This document shows, in pieces, positions 27,866 through 36,814 of a DNA stretch of 64,000 nt (within the stretch, counting starts at the first letter, position 1; every line of letters begins with the position of its first letter). This stretch comes from Cupriavidus yeoncheonensis. GTDB lineage: Bacteria > Pseudomonadota > Gammaproteobacteria > Burkholderiales > Burkholderiaceae. Location: assembly GCF_905397275.1 (NCBI RefSeq), contig NZ_CAJPUY010000015.1, positions 62,001 through 126,000 on the forward strand, written 5' to 3'. A model generated the notes under the pieces. The model was not told the origin of the DNA. It saw only the letters and a list, made by a program, of their open reading frames with translations, and ran no database searches. The translations under genes were made by a program, and so were the position numbers.

Positions 27866-28915
27866 ATGACCAAGAAGCTCTCCGGCAAACGGCCGGGACC
27901 GGTGGTGCTCGACGTTGTCGGCAAGCAGCTCGATGCCGAAGACGCGCGCCGCATCGCACACCCGCTGACCGGCGGCGTGATTCTGTTCGCGCGCAATTTC
28001 GAATCGCGTGCGCAACTGCTGGCGCTGACCCGCGCCATTCGCGCCATTCGCGACGACGTGCTGATCTGCATCGACCATGAAGGCGGCCGCGTGCAGCGCT
28101 GCAAGACCGACGGTTTCACCCACCTGCCTGCGATGGGCAAGCTGGGCGAGCTGTGGGACCGCGACGTGCTGGCCGCCACCAAGGCCGCGGTGAGCTGCGG
28201 CTACGTGCTGGCCGCCGAGCTGCGCGCCTGCGATATCGACCTGAGCTTCACGCCGGTGCTGGACCTGGACTACGGCCGCAGTGCCGTGATCGGCGACCGT
28301 GCTTTCCACGCCGACCCGCGCGTGGTCGCCATGCTGGCGGGCCACCTGAACCACGGGCTGCTGCTGGCGGGCATGAGCAACTGCGGCAAGCATTTCCCCG
28401 GCCATGGTTACGTAGAAGCGGACTCGCATGTCGCGATTCCCGTGGACGAACGGTCCCTGGAAGAGATCCTTGCACAGGATGCGCGCCCGTACGACTGGAT
28501 GGGCCTGTCGCTGTCGTCGGTCATGCCCGCGCACGTGATCTATCCAAAGGTCGACCCAAATCCAGCGGGCTTCTCGCCGTTCTGGCTGCAGGATATCCTG
28601 CGCGCGCAGCTGGGCTTCGAGGGCGTCATCTTCAGCGATGACCTGAGCATGGAGGGGGCCAGCGTCGCCGGCAACGTCACGCAGGCCGCACGAGCCGCGC
28701 TGGCCGCAGGCTGTGACATGGTGCTGATCTGCAACCACCCCGAGCGTGCCGATCAGTTGCTGTCCGAACTGGATGCGGGCATCGACAAGACTTCGCAGCG
28801 TCGCATCCGCAAGCTGTTCGCGCGCCGCAAGCCGCTCGACTGGAACAAGCTGCAGCAGGAGGGCGAATATCGCGCGGCGCTGCGTCTGCTGAAGGACCAT
28901 GGCCTGATCGCCTGA
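27866..28915 (+). CDS. nagZ: Beta-N-acetylhexosaminidase
   Basis: Cytosolic glycoside hydrolase family 3 enzyme that removes GlcNAc from anhydro-muropeptides in cell-wall recycling. Motifs are ICIDHEGGRVQR, the catalytic-loop CGKHFPGHGYVEADSH, and the nucleophile aspartate in IFSDDLSMEGA. At 349 residues it is full length. It closes the long plus-strand run; a strong terminator follows. Confidence 0.96.
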   Translation: MTKKLSGKRPGPVVLDVVGKQLDAEDARRIAHPLTGGVILFARNFESRAQLLALTRAIRAIRDDVLICIDHEGGRVQRCKTDGFTHLPAMGKLGELWDRDVLAATKAAVSCGYVLAAELRACDIDLSFTPVLDLDYGRSAVIGDRAFHADPRVVAMLAGHLNHGLLLAGMSNCGKHFPGHGYVEADSHVAIPVDERSLEEILAQDARPYDWMGLSLSSVMPAHVIYPKVDPNPAGFSPFWLQDILRAQLGFEGVIFSDDLSMEGASVAGNVTQAARAALAAGCDMVLICNHPERADQLLSELDAGIDKTSQRRIRKLFARRKPLDWNKLQQEGEYRAALRLLKDHGLIA

Positions 28916-28946
28916 GCGGGCGACTGCGTTTGCGGCAGACAGTAAA

Positions 28947-28968
28947 AAAGGCAGCCGAGGCTGCCTTT
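28947..28968. terminator. Bidirectional terminator between nagZ and efp
   Basis: AAAGGCAGCC and GGCTGCCTTT pair almost end to end, with A-rich sequence on the left and T-rich on the right. The flanking genes converge, so it can end both transcripts. Confidence 0.9.
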
Positions 28969-29011
28969 CTTCGTTACCGGCCCCGCTTGTGCGGCGGGGC
29001 GAGCCGTGCGC

Positions 29012-29572
29012 TTAGTTGGCGCGGCTGCGGTATTCGCCGGTACGGGTGTCGATTTCGATCTTGTCGCCGATGTTGCAGAACAGCGGCACCTGCAGCTCGA
29101 AGCCCGTGTTGATCTTGGCGCCCTTCAGCACCTTGCCCGACGAGGTGTCGCCCTTGACGGCCGGCTCGGTATAGACGATTTCGCGCACCAGCGTGGTCGG
29201 CATGTCGACCGAGATGGCCTTCTCGTTGTAGAACACCACTTCCACGGCCATGCCGTCTTCGAGGTAGTTCAGCGCGTCGCCCATGCTGTCGCCCTCGACT
29301 TCGAACTGGTTGTAGTCGGCGTCCATGAACACGTACATCGGGTCGGCGAAGTACGAGTAGGTGCATTCGCGGCGCTCGAGCATCACGACTTCGAACTTGT
29401 CGTCGGCCTTGAACACCGACTCGCCCGGGGCTTCGGTGAGCAGGTTCTTGTACTTCATCTTGACCACGGCGGCGTTGCGGCCCGACTTGTTGTACTCGGC
29501 CTTCTGCACAACCATCGGGACGCCGTTCATCATGAACACGTTGCCGACGCGGAGTTCCTGTGCGATTTTCAT
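29012..29572 (-). CDS. efp: Elongation factor P (arginine-32 type)
   Basis: Relieves ribosome stalling at polyproline. The 186-residue protein starts MKIAQELRVGNVFMMNG and has the modification loop NKSGRNAAVV with arginine at residue 32, not the lysine of the EpmA type. Arginine-32 EF-P is rhamnosylated by EarP, which is encoded 244 bases upstream on the same strand. Three beta-barrel domains are intact, ending DTRTGEYRSRAN. Confidence 0.98.
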   Translation of the reverse strand: MKIAQELRVGNVFMMNGVPMVVQKAEYNKSGRNAAVVKMKYKNLLTEAPGESVFKADDKFEVVMLERRECTYSYFADPMYVFMDADYNQFEVEGDSMGDALNYLEDGMAVEVVFYNEKAISVDMPTTLVREIVYTEPAVKGDTSSGKVLKGAKINTGFELQVPLFCNIGDKIEIDTRTGEYRSRAN

Positions 29573-29816
29573 CTGAACTGTTTTCCTGAAAAAGAAAGTC
29601 TCGGAAATTGGTATGGCGAGGTGTGGCGGAGGCGCGGCCAGCAGGAAGCCCTGTCGCCTTGCCGCCTTAGCCGCCTGGTGGGCCCCTGCCCACGCGCGCT
29701 TGACCCCGTGCTCAGCGTTCGCTCAGGATCCCGCGCTGCGGCGCGCGCATTGCAGCGCTGCCGGCTGGTCGCTGGGAGCCTTGGTTACCCGGCCCGGTCG
29801 CCATCAAATCAACCCA

Positions 29817-30980
29817 CTATTTTACCCGATTTTCACAGAACGCCACGAGATTTGCCGCCAGGTCGCCCAATCCGAGCAAGCGCGCCTGCCATTGCCGGGC
29901 GGCTTGTGTCAGGACGGGCAGCTTGCTGCGCAAGGCGGTCCAGTCGGGTGCATTGCCGTACGCATTCCAGGCGTGCCAGAAATCCGCCAGGGCCTGGGCC
30001 GCAGCGCTGTCCACGCCGCTGCGGCTGAACAGCGCGAGCCACGCGTCCAGCTTGTCGCGGTGCGCGTCCTCATCCTGCGGATAGATGTGCCACACGAGCG
30101 GCCGCGCCGCCCACTGCGCACGGACGAACGAGTCTTCGCCGCGCACAAAATTCAGATCGCAGGCCCACAGCATTTCGTCGTAGTGCTCCTGGCGCACGAA
30201 GGGCACGATGTTGACCTGCAGGTTGCCCCGCACCAGCGTCCTGCCCGGCGCGGCGGCTTCGCCGGACCATGCGGCAAGCTGCTCCGCCGCCATGCCCTGC
30301 GGAATCAGGCACTGGACCGGTTCCGGGCCATCGCGCCATTGCTCGAGCAGCGCGGGAAGCGCGGGGTTCCGGTACGAAAACAGGCTGACCTTGAGCGCGC
30401 TGGCATCGGGCGTCGCTTGCAGCCGGTGCCACAGGGCGGCCTGGGCGGCTGGTCCAGCCAGGAATGTGTCGCGCTGTTCGCCCAGCATCGATTCGCGCAG
30501 CAGGCCGCCAGTCCCGTGCTCGAAACCCGGGAAGAAGAAGTGCTTCATCAACGGCAGCCGCGGATGCGGCGAAGGCATGCCGTGGTGCTCGCGCACCCAG
30601 GGCTCGGCGCTCAGGTATTCAAGGTTGATCCATGCGGGAGCACGCTCGCGTGCCACCATGCGGGCAAGGAACGCATCCGGCAGGTGGCAGGCAAAGGCCT
30701 CGATGACGGCGTCATGAACCGCAAGGTTGGCAAAGCGGGCGCGGTCATCGGCTTCGCCGCCGGGGCGCCAGGTGCGGATTTCCACGCCGGACAGGCGCTG
30801 CTGGCGTACTGCCGTGTCCAGCGCCGGCGCAAGGCGGGAAAAGCTCTGCAGGTCATCCACCCACAGGCGCACCTCATGGCCGTGTTCCTGCGCAAGCTGG
30901 CGCGCCAGCCGCCAGCAGACGCCGATATCGCCGAAATTGTCGATGACGGTGCAGAAGATGTCCCAGGAGCGGATTGGCAT
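29817..30980 (-). CDS. earP: EF-P arginine-32 rhamnosyltransferase
   Basis: GT-B fold glycosyltransferase that adds rhamnose from dTDP-rhamnose to arginine 32 of EF-P. The N-terminal signature WDIFCTVIDNFGDIGVCWR contains the catalytic-region aspartates; LNFVRGEDSFVRAQWAARP near the C terminus is the nucleotide-sugar site. I chose the ATG at 30980 (387 residues); the frame extends 12 codons further to a TTG. No clear Shine-Dalgarno is visible at either. The match with R32 in the adjacent EF-P makes the assignment firm. Confidence 0.95.
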   Translation of the reverse strand: MPIRSWDIFCTVIDNFGDIGVCWRLARQLAQEHGHEVRLWVDDLQSFSRLAPALDTAVRQQRLSGVEIRTWRPGGEADDRARFANLAVHDAVIEAFACHLPDAFLARMVARERAPAWINLEYLSAEPWVREHHGMPSPHPRLPLMKHFFFPGFEHGTGGLLRESMLGEQRDTFLAGPAAQAALWHRLQATPDASALKVSLFSYRNPALPALLEQWRDGPEPVQCLIPQGMAAEQLAAWSGEAAAPGRTLVRGNLQVNIVPFVRQEHYDEMLWACDLNFVRGEDSFVRAQWAARPLVWHIYPQDEDAHRDKLDAWLALFSRSGVDSAAAQALADFWHAWNAYGNAPDWTALRSKLPVLTQAARQWQARLLGLGDLAANLVAFCENRVK

Positions 30981-31110
30981 GTCGGAGGTGGCAGGAAATG
31001 CGGCAAGGGCGGGCAAAGCGGGGCGGGGCAGTGAATTGCTCTAAACTTCGGATTTTAGAGCCGTTGCCGCGAATCGCGAGCCGGCCACATCGAATTGGTC
31101 ATCGTCCCTC

Positions 31111-33099
31111 ATGTCCGACCAGCTTCCAGACGCTTCGGCCCAGCCGCCTGAAGCGGCACCGGCAGAACCCTTCGACCCCAAGCCAGTCATTGCCCGCCTG
31201 CCGGGCCTGCCCGGCGTGTACCGCTATTTCGACAGCGCCGGCAACGTGCTGTATGTCGGCAAAGCGCGCGACCTCAAGAAGCGGGTATCGAGCTACTTCA
31301 ACAAGACGCAGTTGTCGCCACGCATCGCCATGATGGTGGCCAGGATCGCGCGCATCGATACCACCGTGGTGCGCACCGAGGCCGAGGCCCTGCTGCTCGA
31401 GAACAACCTGATCAAGGCGCTGGCGCCGCGGTACAACATCCTGTTCCGCGATGACAAGTCCTATCCCTTCCTCAAGCTGACCGGCCACCGCTTTCCGCGC
31501 ATGGCCTACTACCGTGGCGCCACGGACCGCAAGCACCAGTACTTCGGCCCGTTCCCGAGCGCCTACGCGGTGCGCGAGAGCATGCAGATCCTGCAGAAGG
31601 TGTTCCAGCTGCGCACCTGCGAAGACACGGTCTTCAATAATCGGACGCGGCCCTGCCTGCTGCACCAGATCCACCGCTGCACGGGCCCATGCGTGGGCGC
31701 GATCAATGAGGCGGACTACGCGCGCGACGTCGGCAACGCGGCGCGCTTCCTGCAGGGCCGCGAGACCGAGGTGCTGGAGGGCCTGCAATCGAAGATGGAA
31801 GAGCACTCCACCCGGCTGGAGTTCGAGCAGGCCGCCGCGGTGCGCGACCAGATCGCGGCGCTATCGACCGTGCTCAAGCGGCAGGCGGTGGAGGAGGTCG
31901 GCCAGGCGCGGGACATCGACGTGCTGGCGGCGGCCGTGGAAGGGGGGCGCGCGTGCGTCAACCTGGCCATGGTGCGCGGCGGCCGCCATCTTGGCGACAA
32001 GGCCTACTTCCCCGCGCATGCCGACGAGGCGGCAATGATCGTCGAGGACAGCGATGAGCGGCCAGAGAGCGCCGATAGCGAGCCGGCACAGGCCGCGCCG
32101 GGCGTGGAGCGCATTGCGGCGCGCGTGCTGTCGGCGTTCATGGCGCAGCACTATCTCGATCAGGCGCCGCCGCCGATCATCGTCGTCAGCCACGTTCCCG
32201 ATGATGCCGCGTTGCTGGACGCGCTCGCGCTTCACGCGGGGCGCAAGATCGCGCTCGTGCGGCAACCGCAGGGCCAGCGCAAGGCCTGGCTGGAAATGGC
32301 GCAGCAGGGCGCGGCACTGGCGCTGGCGCGACGGCTCGCGGAGCAGGGCAGCCAGGAGGCGCGGACCCGCGCGCTCGCGGAGACGATCGGCATCGATCTC
32401 GAAGACCTGGCCCTGCTGCGCGTGGAGTGCTTCGACATCAGCCATACCGCGGGCGAGGCCACGCAGGCATCCTGCGTCGTGTTCCACCATCACGACATGC
32501 AGAACGGCGAGTACCGGCGCTACAACATCCAGGACATCACGCCGGGCGATGACTACGCGGCCATGCGCCAGGTGCTGACGCGCCGGTACCAGAAGCTGGT
32601 CGAGCAGATGCAGGAGGAAGGCGGGCTTGACACCGCCAGCGAGGCCGCGTCGCCGGTGCCGCACGTGGTGCTCATCGACGGCGGCAAGGGGCAGGTGGAG
32701 GTGGCGCGCCAGGTGTTCGAGGAACTGGGTCTCGATATCGGGCTGCTGGTGGGCGTGGCCAAAGGGGAGGGTCGCAAGGTCGGCCTCGAGACCCTGGTGT
32801 TCGCCGATGGCAGGCCATCGCTCGAACTCGGGCAGGGCAGCGCGGCTCTGATGCTGGTCGCGCAGATCCGCGACGAGGCGCACCGCTTTGCTATCACAGG
32901 CATGCGCGCGCGTCGGGCCAAGACGCGCACGACCTCGCGCCTGGAAGAGATCGAGGGCGTAGGCGCGCGCCGGCGGCAGAAGCTGCTGACCCGTTTTGGC
33001 GGCCTGCGCGGCGTCATGGCCGCCAGCATTGACGAGCTGGCCAGCGTCGACGGCATTTCCCGCGGCCTCGCCGAGGAGATCTACCGCCAGCTTCATTGA
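31111..33099 (+). CDS. uvrC: Excinuclease ABC subunit C
   Basis: Dual-incision nuclease of nucleotide excision repair. The GIY-YIG domain is N-terminal (LPGVYRYFDSAGNVLYVGKA, about residues 31-50), a UVR segment lies near 225 (LEFEQAAAVRDQIAAL), the RNase H-like second nuclease holds ECFDISHTAGE and LIDGGKGQV, and helix-hairpin-helix motifs end the protein (EIEGVGARRRQKLL). At 662 residues it is slightly longer than E. coli UvrC, with extra acidic residues near 310-330. Confidence 0.97.
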   Translation: MSDQLPDASAQPPEAAPAEPFDPKPVIARLPGLPGVYRYFDSAGNVLYVGKARDLKKRVSSYFNKTQLSPRIAMMVARIARIDTTVVRTEAEALLLENNLIKALAPRYNILFRDDKSYPFLKLTGHRFPRMAYYRGATDRKHQYFGPFPSAYAVRESMQILQKVFQLRTCEDTVFNNRTRPCLLHQIHRCTGPCVGAINEADYARDVGNAARFLQGRETEVLEGLQSKMEEHSTRLEFEQAAAVRDQIAALSTVLKRQAVEEVGQARDIDVLAAAVEGGRACVNLAMVRGGRHLGDKAYFPAHADEAAMIVEDSDERPESADSEPAQAAPGVERIAARVLSAFMAQHYLDQAPPPIIVVSHVPDDAALLDALALHAGRKIALVRQPQGQRKAWLEMAQQGAALALARRLAEQGSQEARTRALAETIGIDLEDLALLRVECFDISHTAGEATQASCVVFHHHDMQNGEYRRYNIQDITPGDDYAAMRQVLTRRYQKLVEQMQEEGGLDTASEAASPVPHVVLIDGGKGQVEVARQVFEELGLDIGLLVGVAKGEGRKVGLETLVFADGRPSLELGQGSAALMLVAQIRDEAHRFAITGMRARRAKTRTTSRLEEIEGVGARRRQKLLTRFGGLRGVMAASIDELASVDGISRGLAEEIYRQLH

Positions 33100-33197
33100 T
33101 GCTCCCCGCCCGGCGATTTACCCCGCCGGGCGTGCATTGGCGCCGAAATCGGCGACAATCGCGGAATTCGTCATTGCCCCGTCGGTCTCCAAGCCCC

Positions 33198-33797
33198 ATG
33201 CCCTTCAATATCCCGATCCTGCTGACCTGGCTGCGCGTTGCCATGATCCCCCTCGTGGTGGGCGTGTACTACCTGCCGGAAGCATGGCTGCCGATGCACA
33301 CGAAGAACGTCACCGCGGCGTCCTTCTTCATCGTCGCCGCGGTGACGGACTGGCTGGACGGCTTCCTGGCGCGGCGCTGGAACCAGACTTCGGCATTTGG
33401 TGCCTTTCTGGACCCGGTAGCCGACAAGCTGATGGTCACCGCTGCGCTGCTGTCGCTGCTGGCGCTGGGCCGGGTGGCGGACCTGGTGGCACTGGTCATC
33501 ATCGGCCGCGAGATCACGATCTCGGCCTTGCGGGAGTGGATGGCGCAGATCGGCGCCTCCAAGAGCGTGGCCGTGAACTTCCTCGGCAAGCTGAAGACCA
33601 CGGTGCAGATGATCGCGATCCCCATGCTGCTCTACGGTGATCGCCTGTTCGGCATCGACGCACAGGTAATGGGCACATGGATGATCTACCTGGCCGCGGT
33701 GCTGACGCTGTGGTCGATGGTCTACTACATGAAGCTGGCCTGGCCACAGATCCGCGAGCGGGCCGGCGTTCTTGGCGAGGCGCGCGCGCAAAAATGA
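33198..33797 (+). CDS. pgsA: CDP-diacylglycerol-glycerol-3-phosphate 3-phosphatidyltransferase
   Basis: Integral membrane enzyme making phosphatidylglycerol phosphate. The CDP-alcohol phosphotransferase motif is complete in DWLDGFLARRWNQTSAF followed by GAFLDPVADKL. Several membrane spans are visible. I chose the ATG at 33198 (MPFNIPILLTWLRV, 199 residues), the typical start; the frame is open further up into uvrC. It follows uvrC by 98 bases, the common uvrC-pgsA order. Confidence 0.96.
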   Translation: MPFNIPILLTWLRVAMIPLVVGVYYLPEAWLPMHTKNVTAASFFIVAAVTDWLDGFLARRWNQTSAFGAFLDPVADKLMVTAALLSLLALGRVADLVALVIIGREITISALREWMAQIGASKSVAVNFLGKLKTTVQMIAIPMLLYGDRLFGIDAQVMGTWMIYLAAVLTLWSMVYYMKLAWPQIRERAGVLGEARAQK

Positions 33798-33816
33798 TGC
33801 CGCGCGCAAAAAAGGG

Positions 33817-33846
33817 TTGACGAACGGATTCGTTCTTTGCAATAAT
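33817..33846 (+). promoter_or_regulatory. Promoter of the tRNA-Gly genes
   Basis: TTGACG (33817-33822), 18-base spacer, AATAAT (33841-33846), about 120 bases before the first tRNA-Gly and just after the pgsA stop. Confidence 0.65.
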
Positions 33847-33966
33847 CTCGTTCTCGCTGCTGACGACGCAAACGAAAGCGGCAAGATAAGCTGGTTTAAC
33901 GCAAGAAGCTGTTATTTGCAGTCAATTGCGTAGTCCGCCGAAGTGGTGGGCATGAAGCAGCGCCAT

Positions 33967-34042
33967 GCGGGAGTAGCTCAGTTGGTAGAGCGCAACCTTG
34001 CCAAGGTTGAGGTCGCGAGTTCGAGACTCGTCTCCCGCTCCA
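33967..34042 (+). tRNA. tRNA-Gly (GCC), copy 1
   Basis: Seventy-six bases from GCGGGAG to CTCCCGC plus T and an encoded CCA. The anticodon stem CAACC/GGTTG holds the loop TTGCCAA, so the anticodon is GCC. Confidence 0.97.
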
Positions 34043-34090
34043 GGTTGATTCCGGGTTTGATGGCAGTCAGGCTCGTAGCAGTAGTTGTAT

Positions 34091-34166
34091 GCGGGAGTAG
34101 CTCAGTTGGTAGAGCGCAACCTTGCCAAGGTTGAGGTCGCGAGTTCGAGACTCGTCTCCCGCTCCA
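34091..34166 (+). tRNA. tRNA-Gly (GCC), copy 2
   Basis: Identical in all 76 bases to the copy 48 bases upstream, including the encoded CCA. It is followed within six bases by an intrinsic terminator. Confidence 0.97.
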
Positions 34167-34171
34167 TCCCC

Positions 34172-34199
34172 AAAGGGAAGCAGCGCTTCCCTTTTTGTT
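34172..34199 (+). terminator. Terminator after the tRNA-Gly pair
   Basis: AAAGGGAAGC, three-base loop, GCTTCCCTTT, then T-rich sequence. Confidence 0.9.
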
Positions 34200-34273
34200 T
34201 GGGTTGGTAGCCGCCGCGGGCGCTGTCAGGCAGCGTTCAGTGAATGCGGATACAATCCAGCAGCACGTCACCT

Positions 34274-34347
34274 GGCGGGGTGGCAGAGTGGTTATGCAGC
34301 GGCCTGCAAAGCCGTGTACGCCGGTTCGATTCCGACCTCCGCCTCCA
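34274..34347 (+). tRNA. tRNA-Cys (GCA)
   Basis: Seventy-four bases from GGCGGGG to CCTCCGCC plus the encoded CCA end. The anticodon loop CTGCAAA gives GCA. Confidence 0.96.
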
Positions 34348-34353
34348 GTTGAA

Positions 34354-34382
34354 GAAAACAGCGCCTATTCGGCGCTGTTTTC
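34354..34382 (+). terminator. Terminator after tRNA-Cys
   Basis: GAAAACAGCGCC, five-base loop, GGCGCTGTTTTC followed by more T. Its symmetry suits both tRNA-Cys and the convergent LysR-type gene. Confidence 0.88.
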
Positions 34383-34395
34383 GTTTTCACGGCGT

Positions 34396-35307
34396 CTACG
34401 CCCGTGCGCCCACCTGTTCGGCCGTGACCCGCAGATATTCGGTAAAGGCCAGCAACCCCCGTGTCGGAAACTTGTCCTGGTGCACCACCAATTGCAGCGG
34501 ACGGACGATGCGGGGCAGGCCGTGCCTGACGGCCACCAGCGTGCCACGTTCCAGTTCATCGCGAACCACGTGCAGCGACAGGCAGCTTACGCCGAAGCCA
34601 CTCATCACCGCGCGCTTGATCGCCTCGGCATTGCCCAGTTCCAGCGCGAAGCGCAGTTCGCCAAGCAGCGGCATCAACCTTTCCTCAATGATCTCGCGCG
34701 TGCCGGAACCGGGCTCGCGCACGATCCATTCGGCATCGCGCAGGCCATCGAGGGGGGTATCGGAGGCCGCAAGCGGGTGGGAGGGGCCGACCACCACGAC
34801 CATCTCGTCATCGCACCACGGCACGCTGCGCAGCTCGCGCTCATGGCTCGCGCCTTCGACGAGCCCGATGTCGGCATCGAACTGCATCACCGAGCGCAAG
34901 ACGTCTCGCGTGTTGCCGATCCGCAGGTCCAGCTGGCATGGGCCGTCCTGCGACGCGCGAAAGCCGGCCATCAGCGCCGGCAGGATATAGCTGCCGATCG
35001 TATTGCTGGCGGCAATGCGCAGTTGCACCCCGGTCTGAGTCGTGAACCGCTCAAGCTCCTGCGCCTGGTCAAGCAATGACAGGGCGCGCGGAAAAAACTG
35101 TCGCCCCGTCTCGTTGATGCAGAGGCGCCGGGCCACGCGGTCGAACAAGGGGCCGTCGAGCGCACGTTCCAGTTCCGCCAGCGAGGCGCTGACGGCCGAC
35201 TGGGACATGGAGAGGGCTTCCGAGGCCGCTACCGTGCTGCCATGCTGGGCAACAGATACGAAGACCTGGAGCTGGCGCAACGTCAGGCGAAGGGGGCGCT
35301 GGTCCAT
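34396..35307 (-). CDS. LysR-family regulator (YeiE/CysB-like) divergent from yeiH
   Basis: A 303-residue LysR-type transcription factor: helix-turn-helix at about 10-70 (LRQLQVFVSVAQHGSTVAAS...MSQSAVSASLAELE) and a periplasmic-binding-like effector domain (LRIAASNTIGSYILPALMAG onward). It is transcribed away from the YeiH-type transporter with a 94-base shared control region, the arrangement of E. coli yeiE and yeiH, where YeiE responds to sulfite. A CbbR-like or other LysR role cannot be excluded from sequence alone. Confidence 0.88.
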   Translation of the reverse strand: MDQRPLRLTLRQLQVFVSVAQHGSTVAASEALSMSQSAVSASLAELERALDGPLFDRVARRLCINETGRQFFPRALSLLDQAQELERFTTQTGVQLRIAASNTIGSYILPALMAGFRASQDGPCQLDLRIGNTRDVLRSVMQFDADIGLVEGASHERELRSVPWCDDEMVVVVGPSHPLAASDTPLDGLRDAEWIVREPGSGTREIIEERLMPLLGELRFALELGNAEAIKRAVMSGFGVSCLSLHVVRDELERGTLVAVRHGLPRIVRPLQLVVHQDKFPTRGLLAFTEYLRVTAEQVGARA

Positions 35308-35401
35308 ATCGACATTTTAGGTAATTCATAACGATATTACCCGTTTTGCAGATTAAGAGGGCGAGGGTACGCTTCGTACACCTAATCAAAACCCTGCCGC
35401 C

Positions 35402-36487
35402 ATGTCATCCGTGTCCGCTACCAATTCCGCCCAGGCTGCTTCGCCAGTCGTCGTGCTGCCGTGGCATCAGCGCCTGCTGCCTTTGCTGCCCCTGGGGGGC
35501 GTGGCATGGCTGGCCATGGTCCTGGCCGACCATCCTGCCATTTCGCGCTATGGCCTGAGCGCCCTGACGCTGGCAATGTTTGCCGGCATGATCGCTGCCA
35601 ACACCATGCCCAAGCACTGGCTGCAGCCGCTGGCCCCCGGCATGCAGATCGCGCGTCACCACCTGCTGCGTCTGGGCGTGGCCCTGTATGGTTTGCGGCT
35701 GACGTTTGCATCGATTGCCGCGCTCGGCCTGCCTGGCATCGTGGTGCCGCTTGCCATGCTGCTCGGCACGCTCCTGTTCGGCACCTTCATCGGTACGAAG
35801 GTATTCGGCCTGAGCCGCCGCGAAGCCATCCTGGTCAGCTCGGGCAGTGCCATTTGCGGCGCTGCCGCGGCAATCGCGGTGTCTTCCGTGGTGCGTACCG
35901 ACGACAAGCAGACGGCAGTTGCGGTGGCAACTGTGGTGCTGTTCGGTACCGTCGGCATGCTGCTCTATCCGTACCTGTTCGAACTGGTGACCGGCACATG
36001 GCACTGGAATGTCAGCGATCGCATGTTCGGCATCTTCACCGGCGCGACGCTGCATGAAGTCGCACAGGTGATTGCGGCGGGCAAGATGATCGGCGACACG
36101 ACTGCCGACGCTGCCGTGGTGGCCAAGATGGTACGTGTGCTGGCACTTGGGCCGGTGCTGCTGGTGATGGCCCTGTGGCCGAACAAGGATGCAAAGGCCC
36201 ATGGCGGCGCTCCGCGCCTGAGCGGCCTGCTGAAGTCGGTGCCTTGGTTTGCGGTTGGCTTCGTGGCCGTGATGGCCGTGAACTCTGCCGGCGCAGTCCC
36301 GCAGGAGTGGAAGAGCGGCCTGATCGCGCTGGACAACTGGATGCTGGCCTGCGCCATGCTGGCCATCGGCCTGCACACGCGGATCGGCGACCTGCTGCGC
36401 GCCGGGCGCAAGCCGCTCGCCCTGGCAGGCGTGCTCTTTGTCTTCCTGATGGTCGGCGGGGCTTCGCTCTGCTACCTGATGGCCTGA
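35402..36487 (+). CDS. YeiH family putative sulfate/sulfite exporter
   Basis: A 361-residue polytopic membrane protein with about ten hydrophobic segments, of the UPF0324/YeiH family. Conserved stretches are ALYGLRLTFASI, SSGSAICGAAAAIA and GATLHEVAQVIAAG. Annotated in databases as a putative sulfate exporter; transport has, to my knowledge, little direct proof. Its divergent LysR-type neighbour is the likely regulator. Confidence 0.88.
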   Translation: MSSVSATNSAQAASPVVVLPWHQRLLPLLPLGGVAWLAMVLADHPAISRYGLSALTLAMFAGMIAANTMPKHWLQPLAPGMQIARHHLLRLGVALYGLRLTFASIAALGLPGIVVPLAMLLGTLLFGTFIGTKVFGLSRREAILVSSGSAICGAAAAIAVSSVVRTDDKQTAVAVATVVLFGTVGMLLYPYLFELVTGTWHWNVSDRMFGIFTGATLHEVAQVIAAGKMIGDTTADAAVVAKMVRVLALGPVLLVMALWPNKDAKAHGGAPRLSGLLKSVPWFAVGFVAVMAVNSAGAVPQEWKSGLIALDNWMLACAMLAIGLHTRIGDLLRAGRKPLALAGVLFVFLMVGGASLCYLMA

Positions 36488-36530
36488 GCGCAAGGGCGGG
36501 ATGAGACGGCGGCCGCAGCCAGCCTGTTGC

Positions 36531-36617
36531 TGGTGCGGCCGACGGGACTCGAACCCGTAAGCCCGTAAGGGCGGCAGATTTTAAGTCTGCTGAGTCTACC
36601 AATTTCTCCACGGCCGC
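36531..36617 (-). tRNA. tRNA-Leu (TAA)
   Basis: Eighty-seven bases on the minus strand, acceptor arms GCGGCCG and CGGCCGC plus encoded ACCA end, with a long variable arm (GCCCTTACGGGCT). The anticodon loop CTTAAAA gives TAA. Confidence 0.96.
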
Positions 36618-36716
36618 GCGGAAAGCCCAACATTGTGGTGGTTGCGCATCCGGGATGCAAGTGCGGGCTGCCGGGACTTCTCCTTAAAGCCCGCCCTCCA
36701 GCAAAAGTGATCCTTC

Positions 36717-36733
36717 TGTTACGGCTCGTAACA
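36717..36733. promoter_or_regulatory. Inverted repeat TGTTAC-N5-GTAACA upstream of the proline/tyrosine-rich gene
   Basis: A perfect 6-5-6 palindrome 82 bases before the 36815 gene, in an otherwise plain gap. It looks like a dimeric-regulator operator; the protein that binds it is unknown. Confidence 0.4.
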
Positions 36734-36814
36734 ATGTAGTGAGCGCCGTTGCACTCGGAAATCTCCGAGCCACTAGAATAGAGTCATCAGGAATCCGGGA
36801 CAGAGGGGCAGGAA

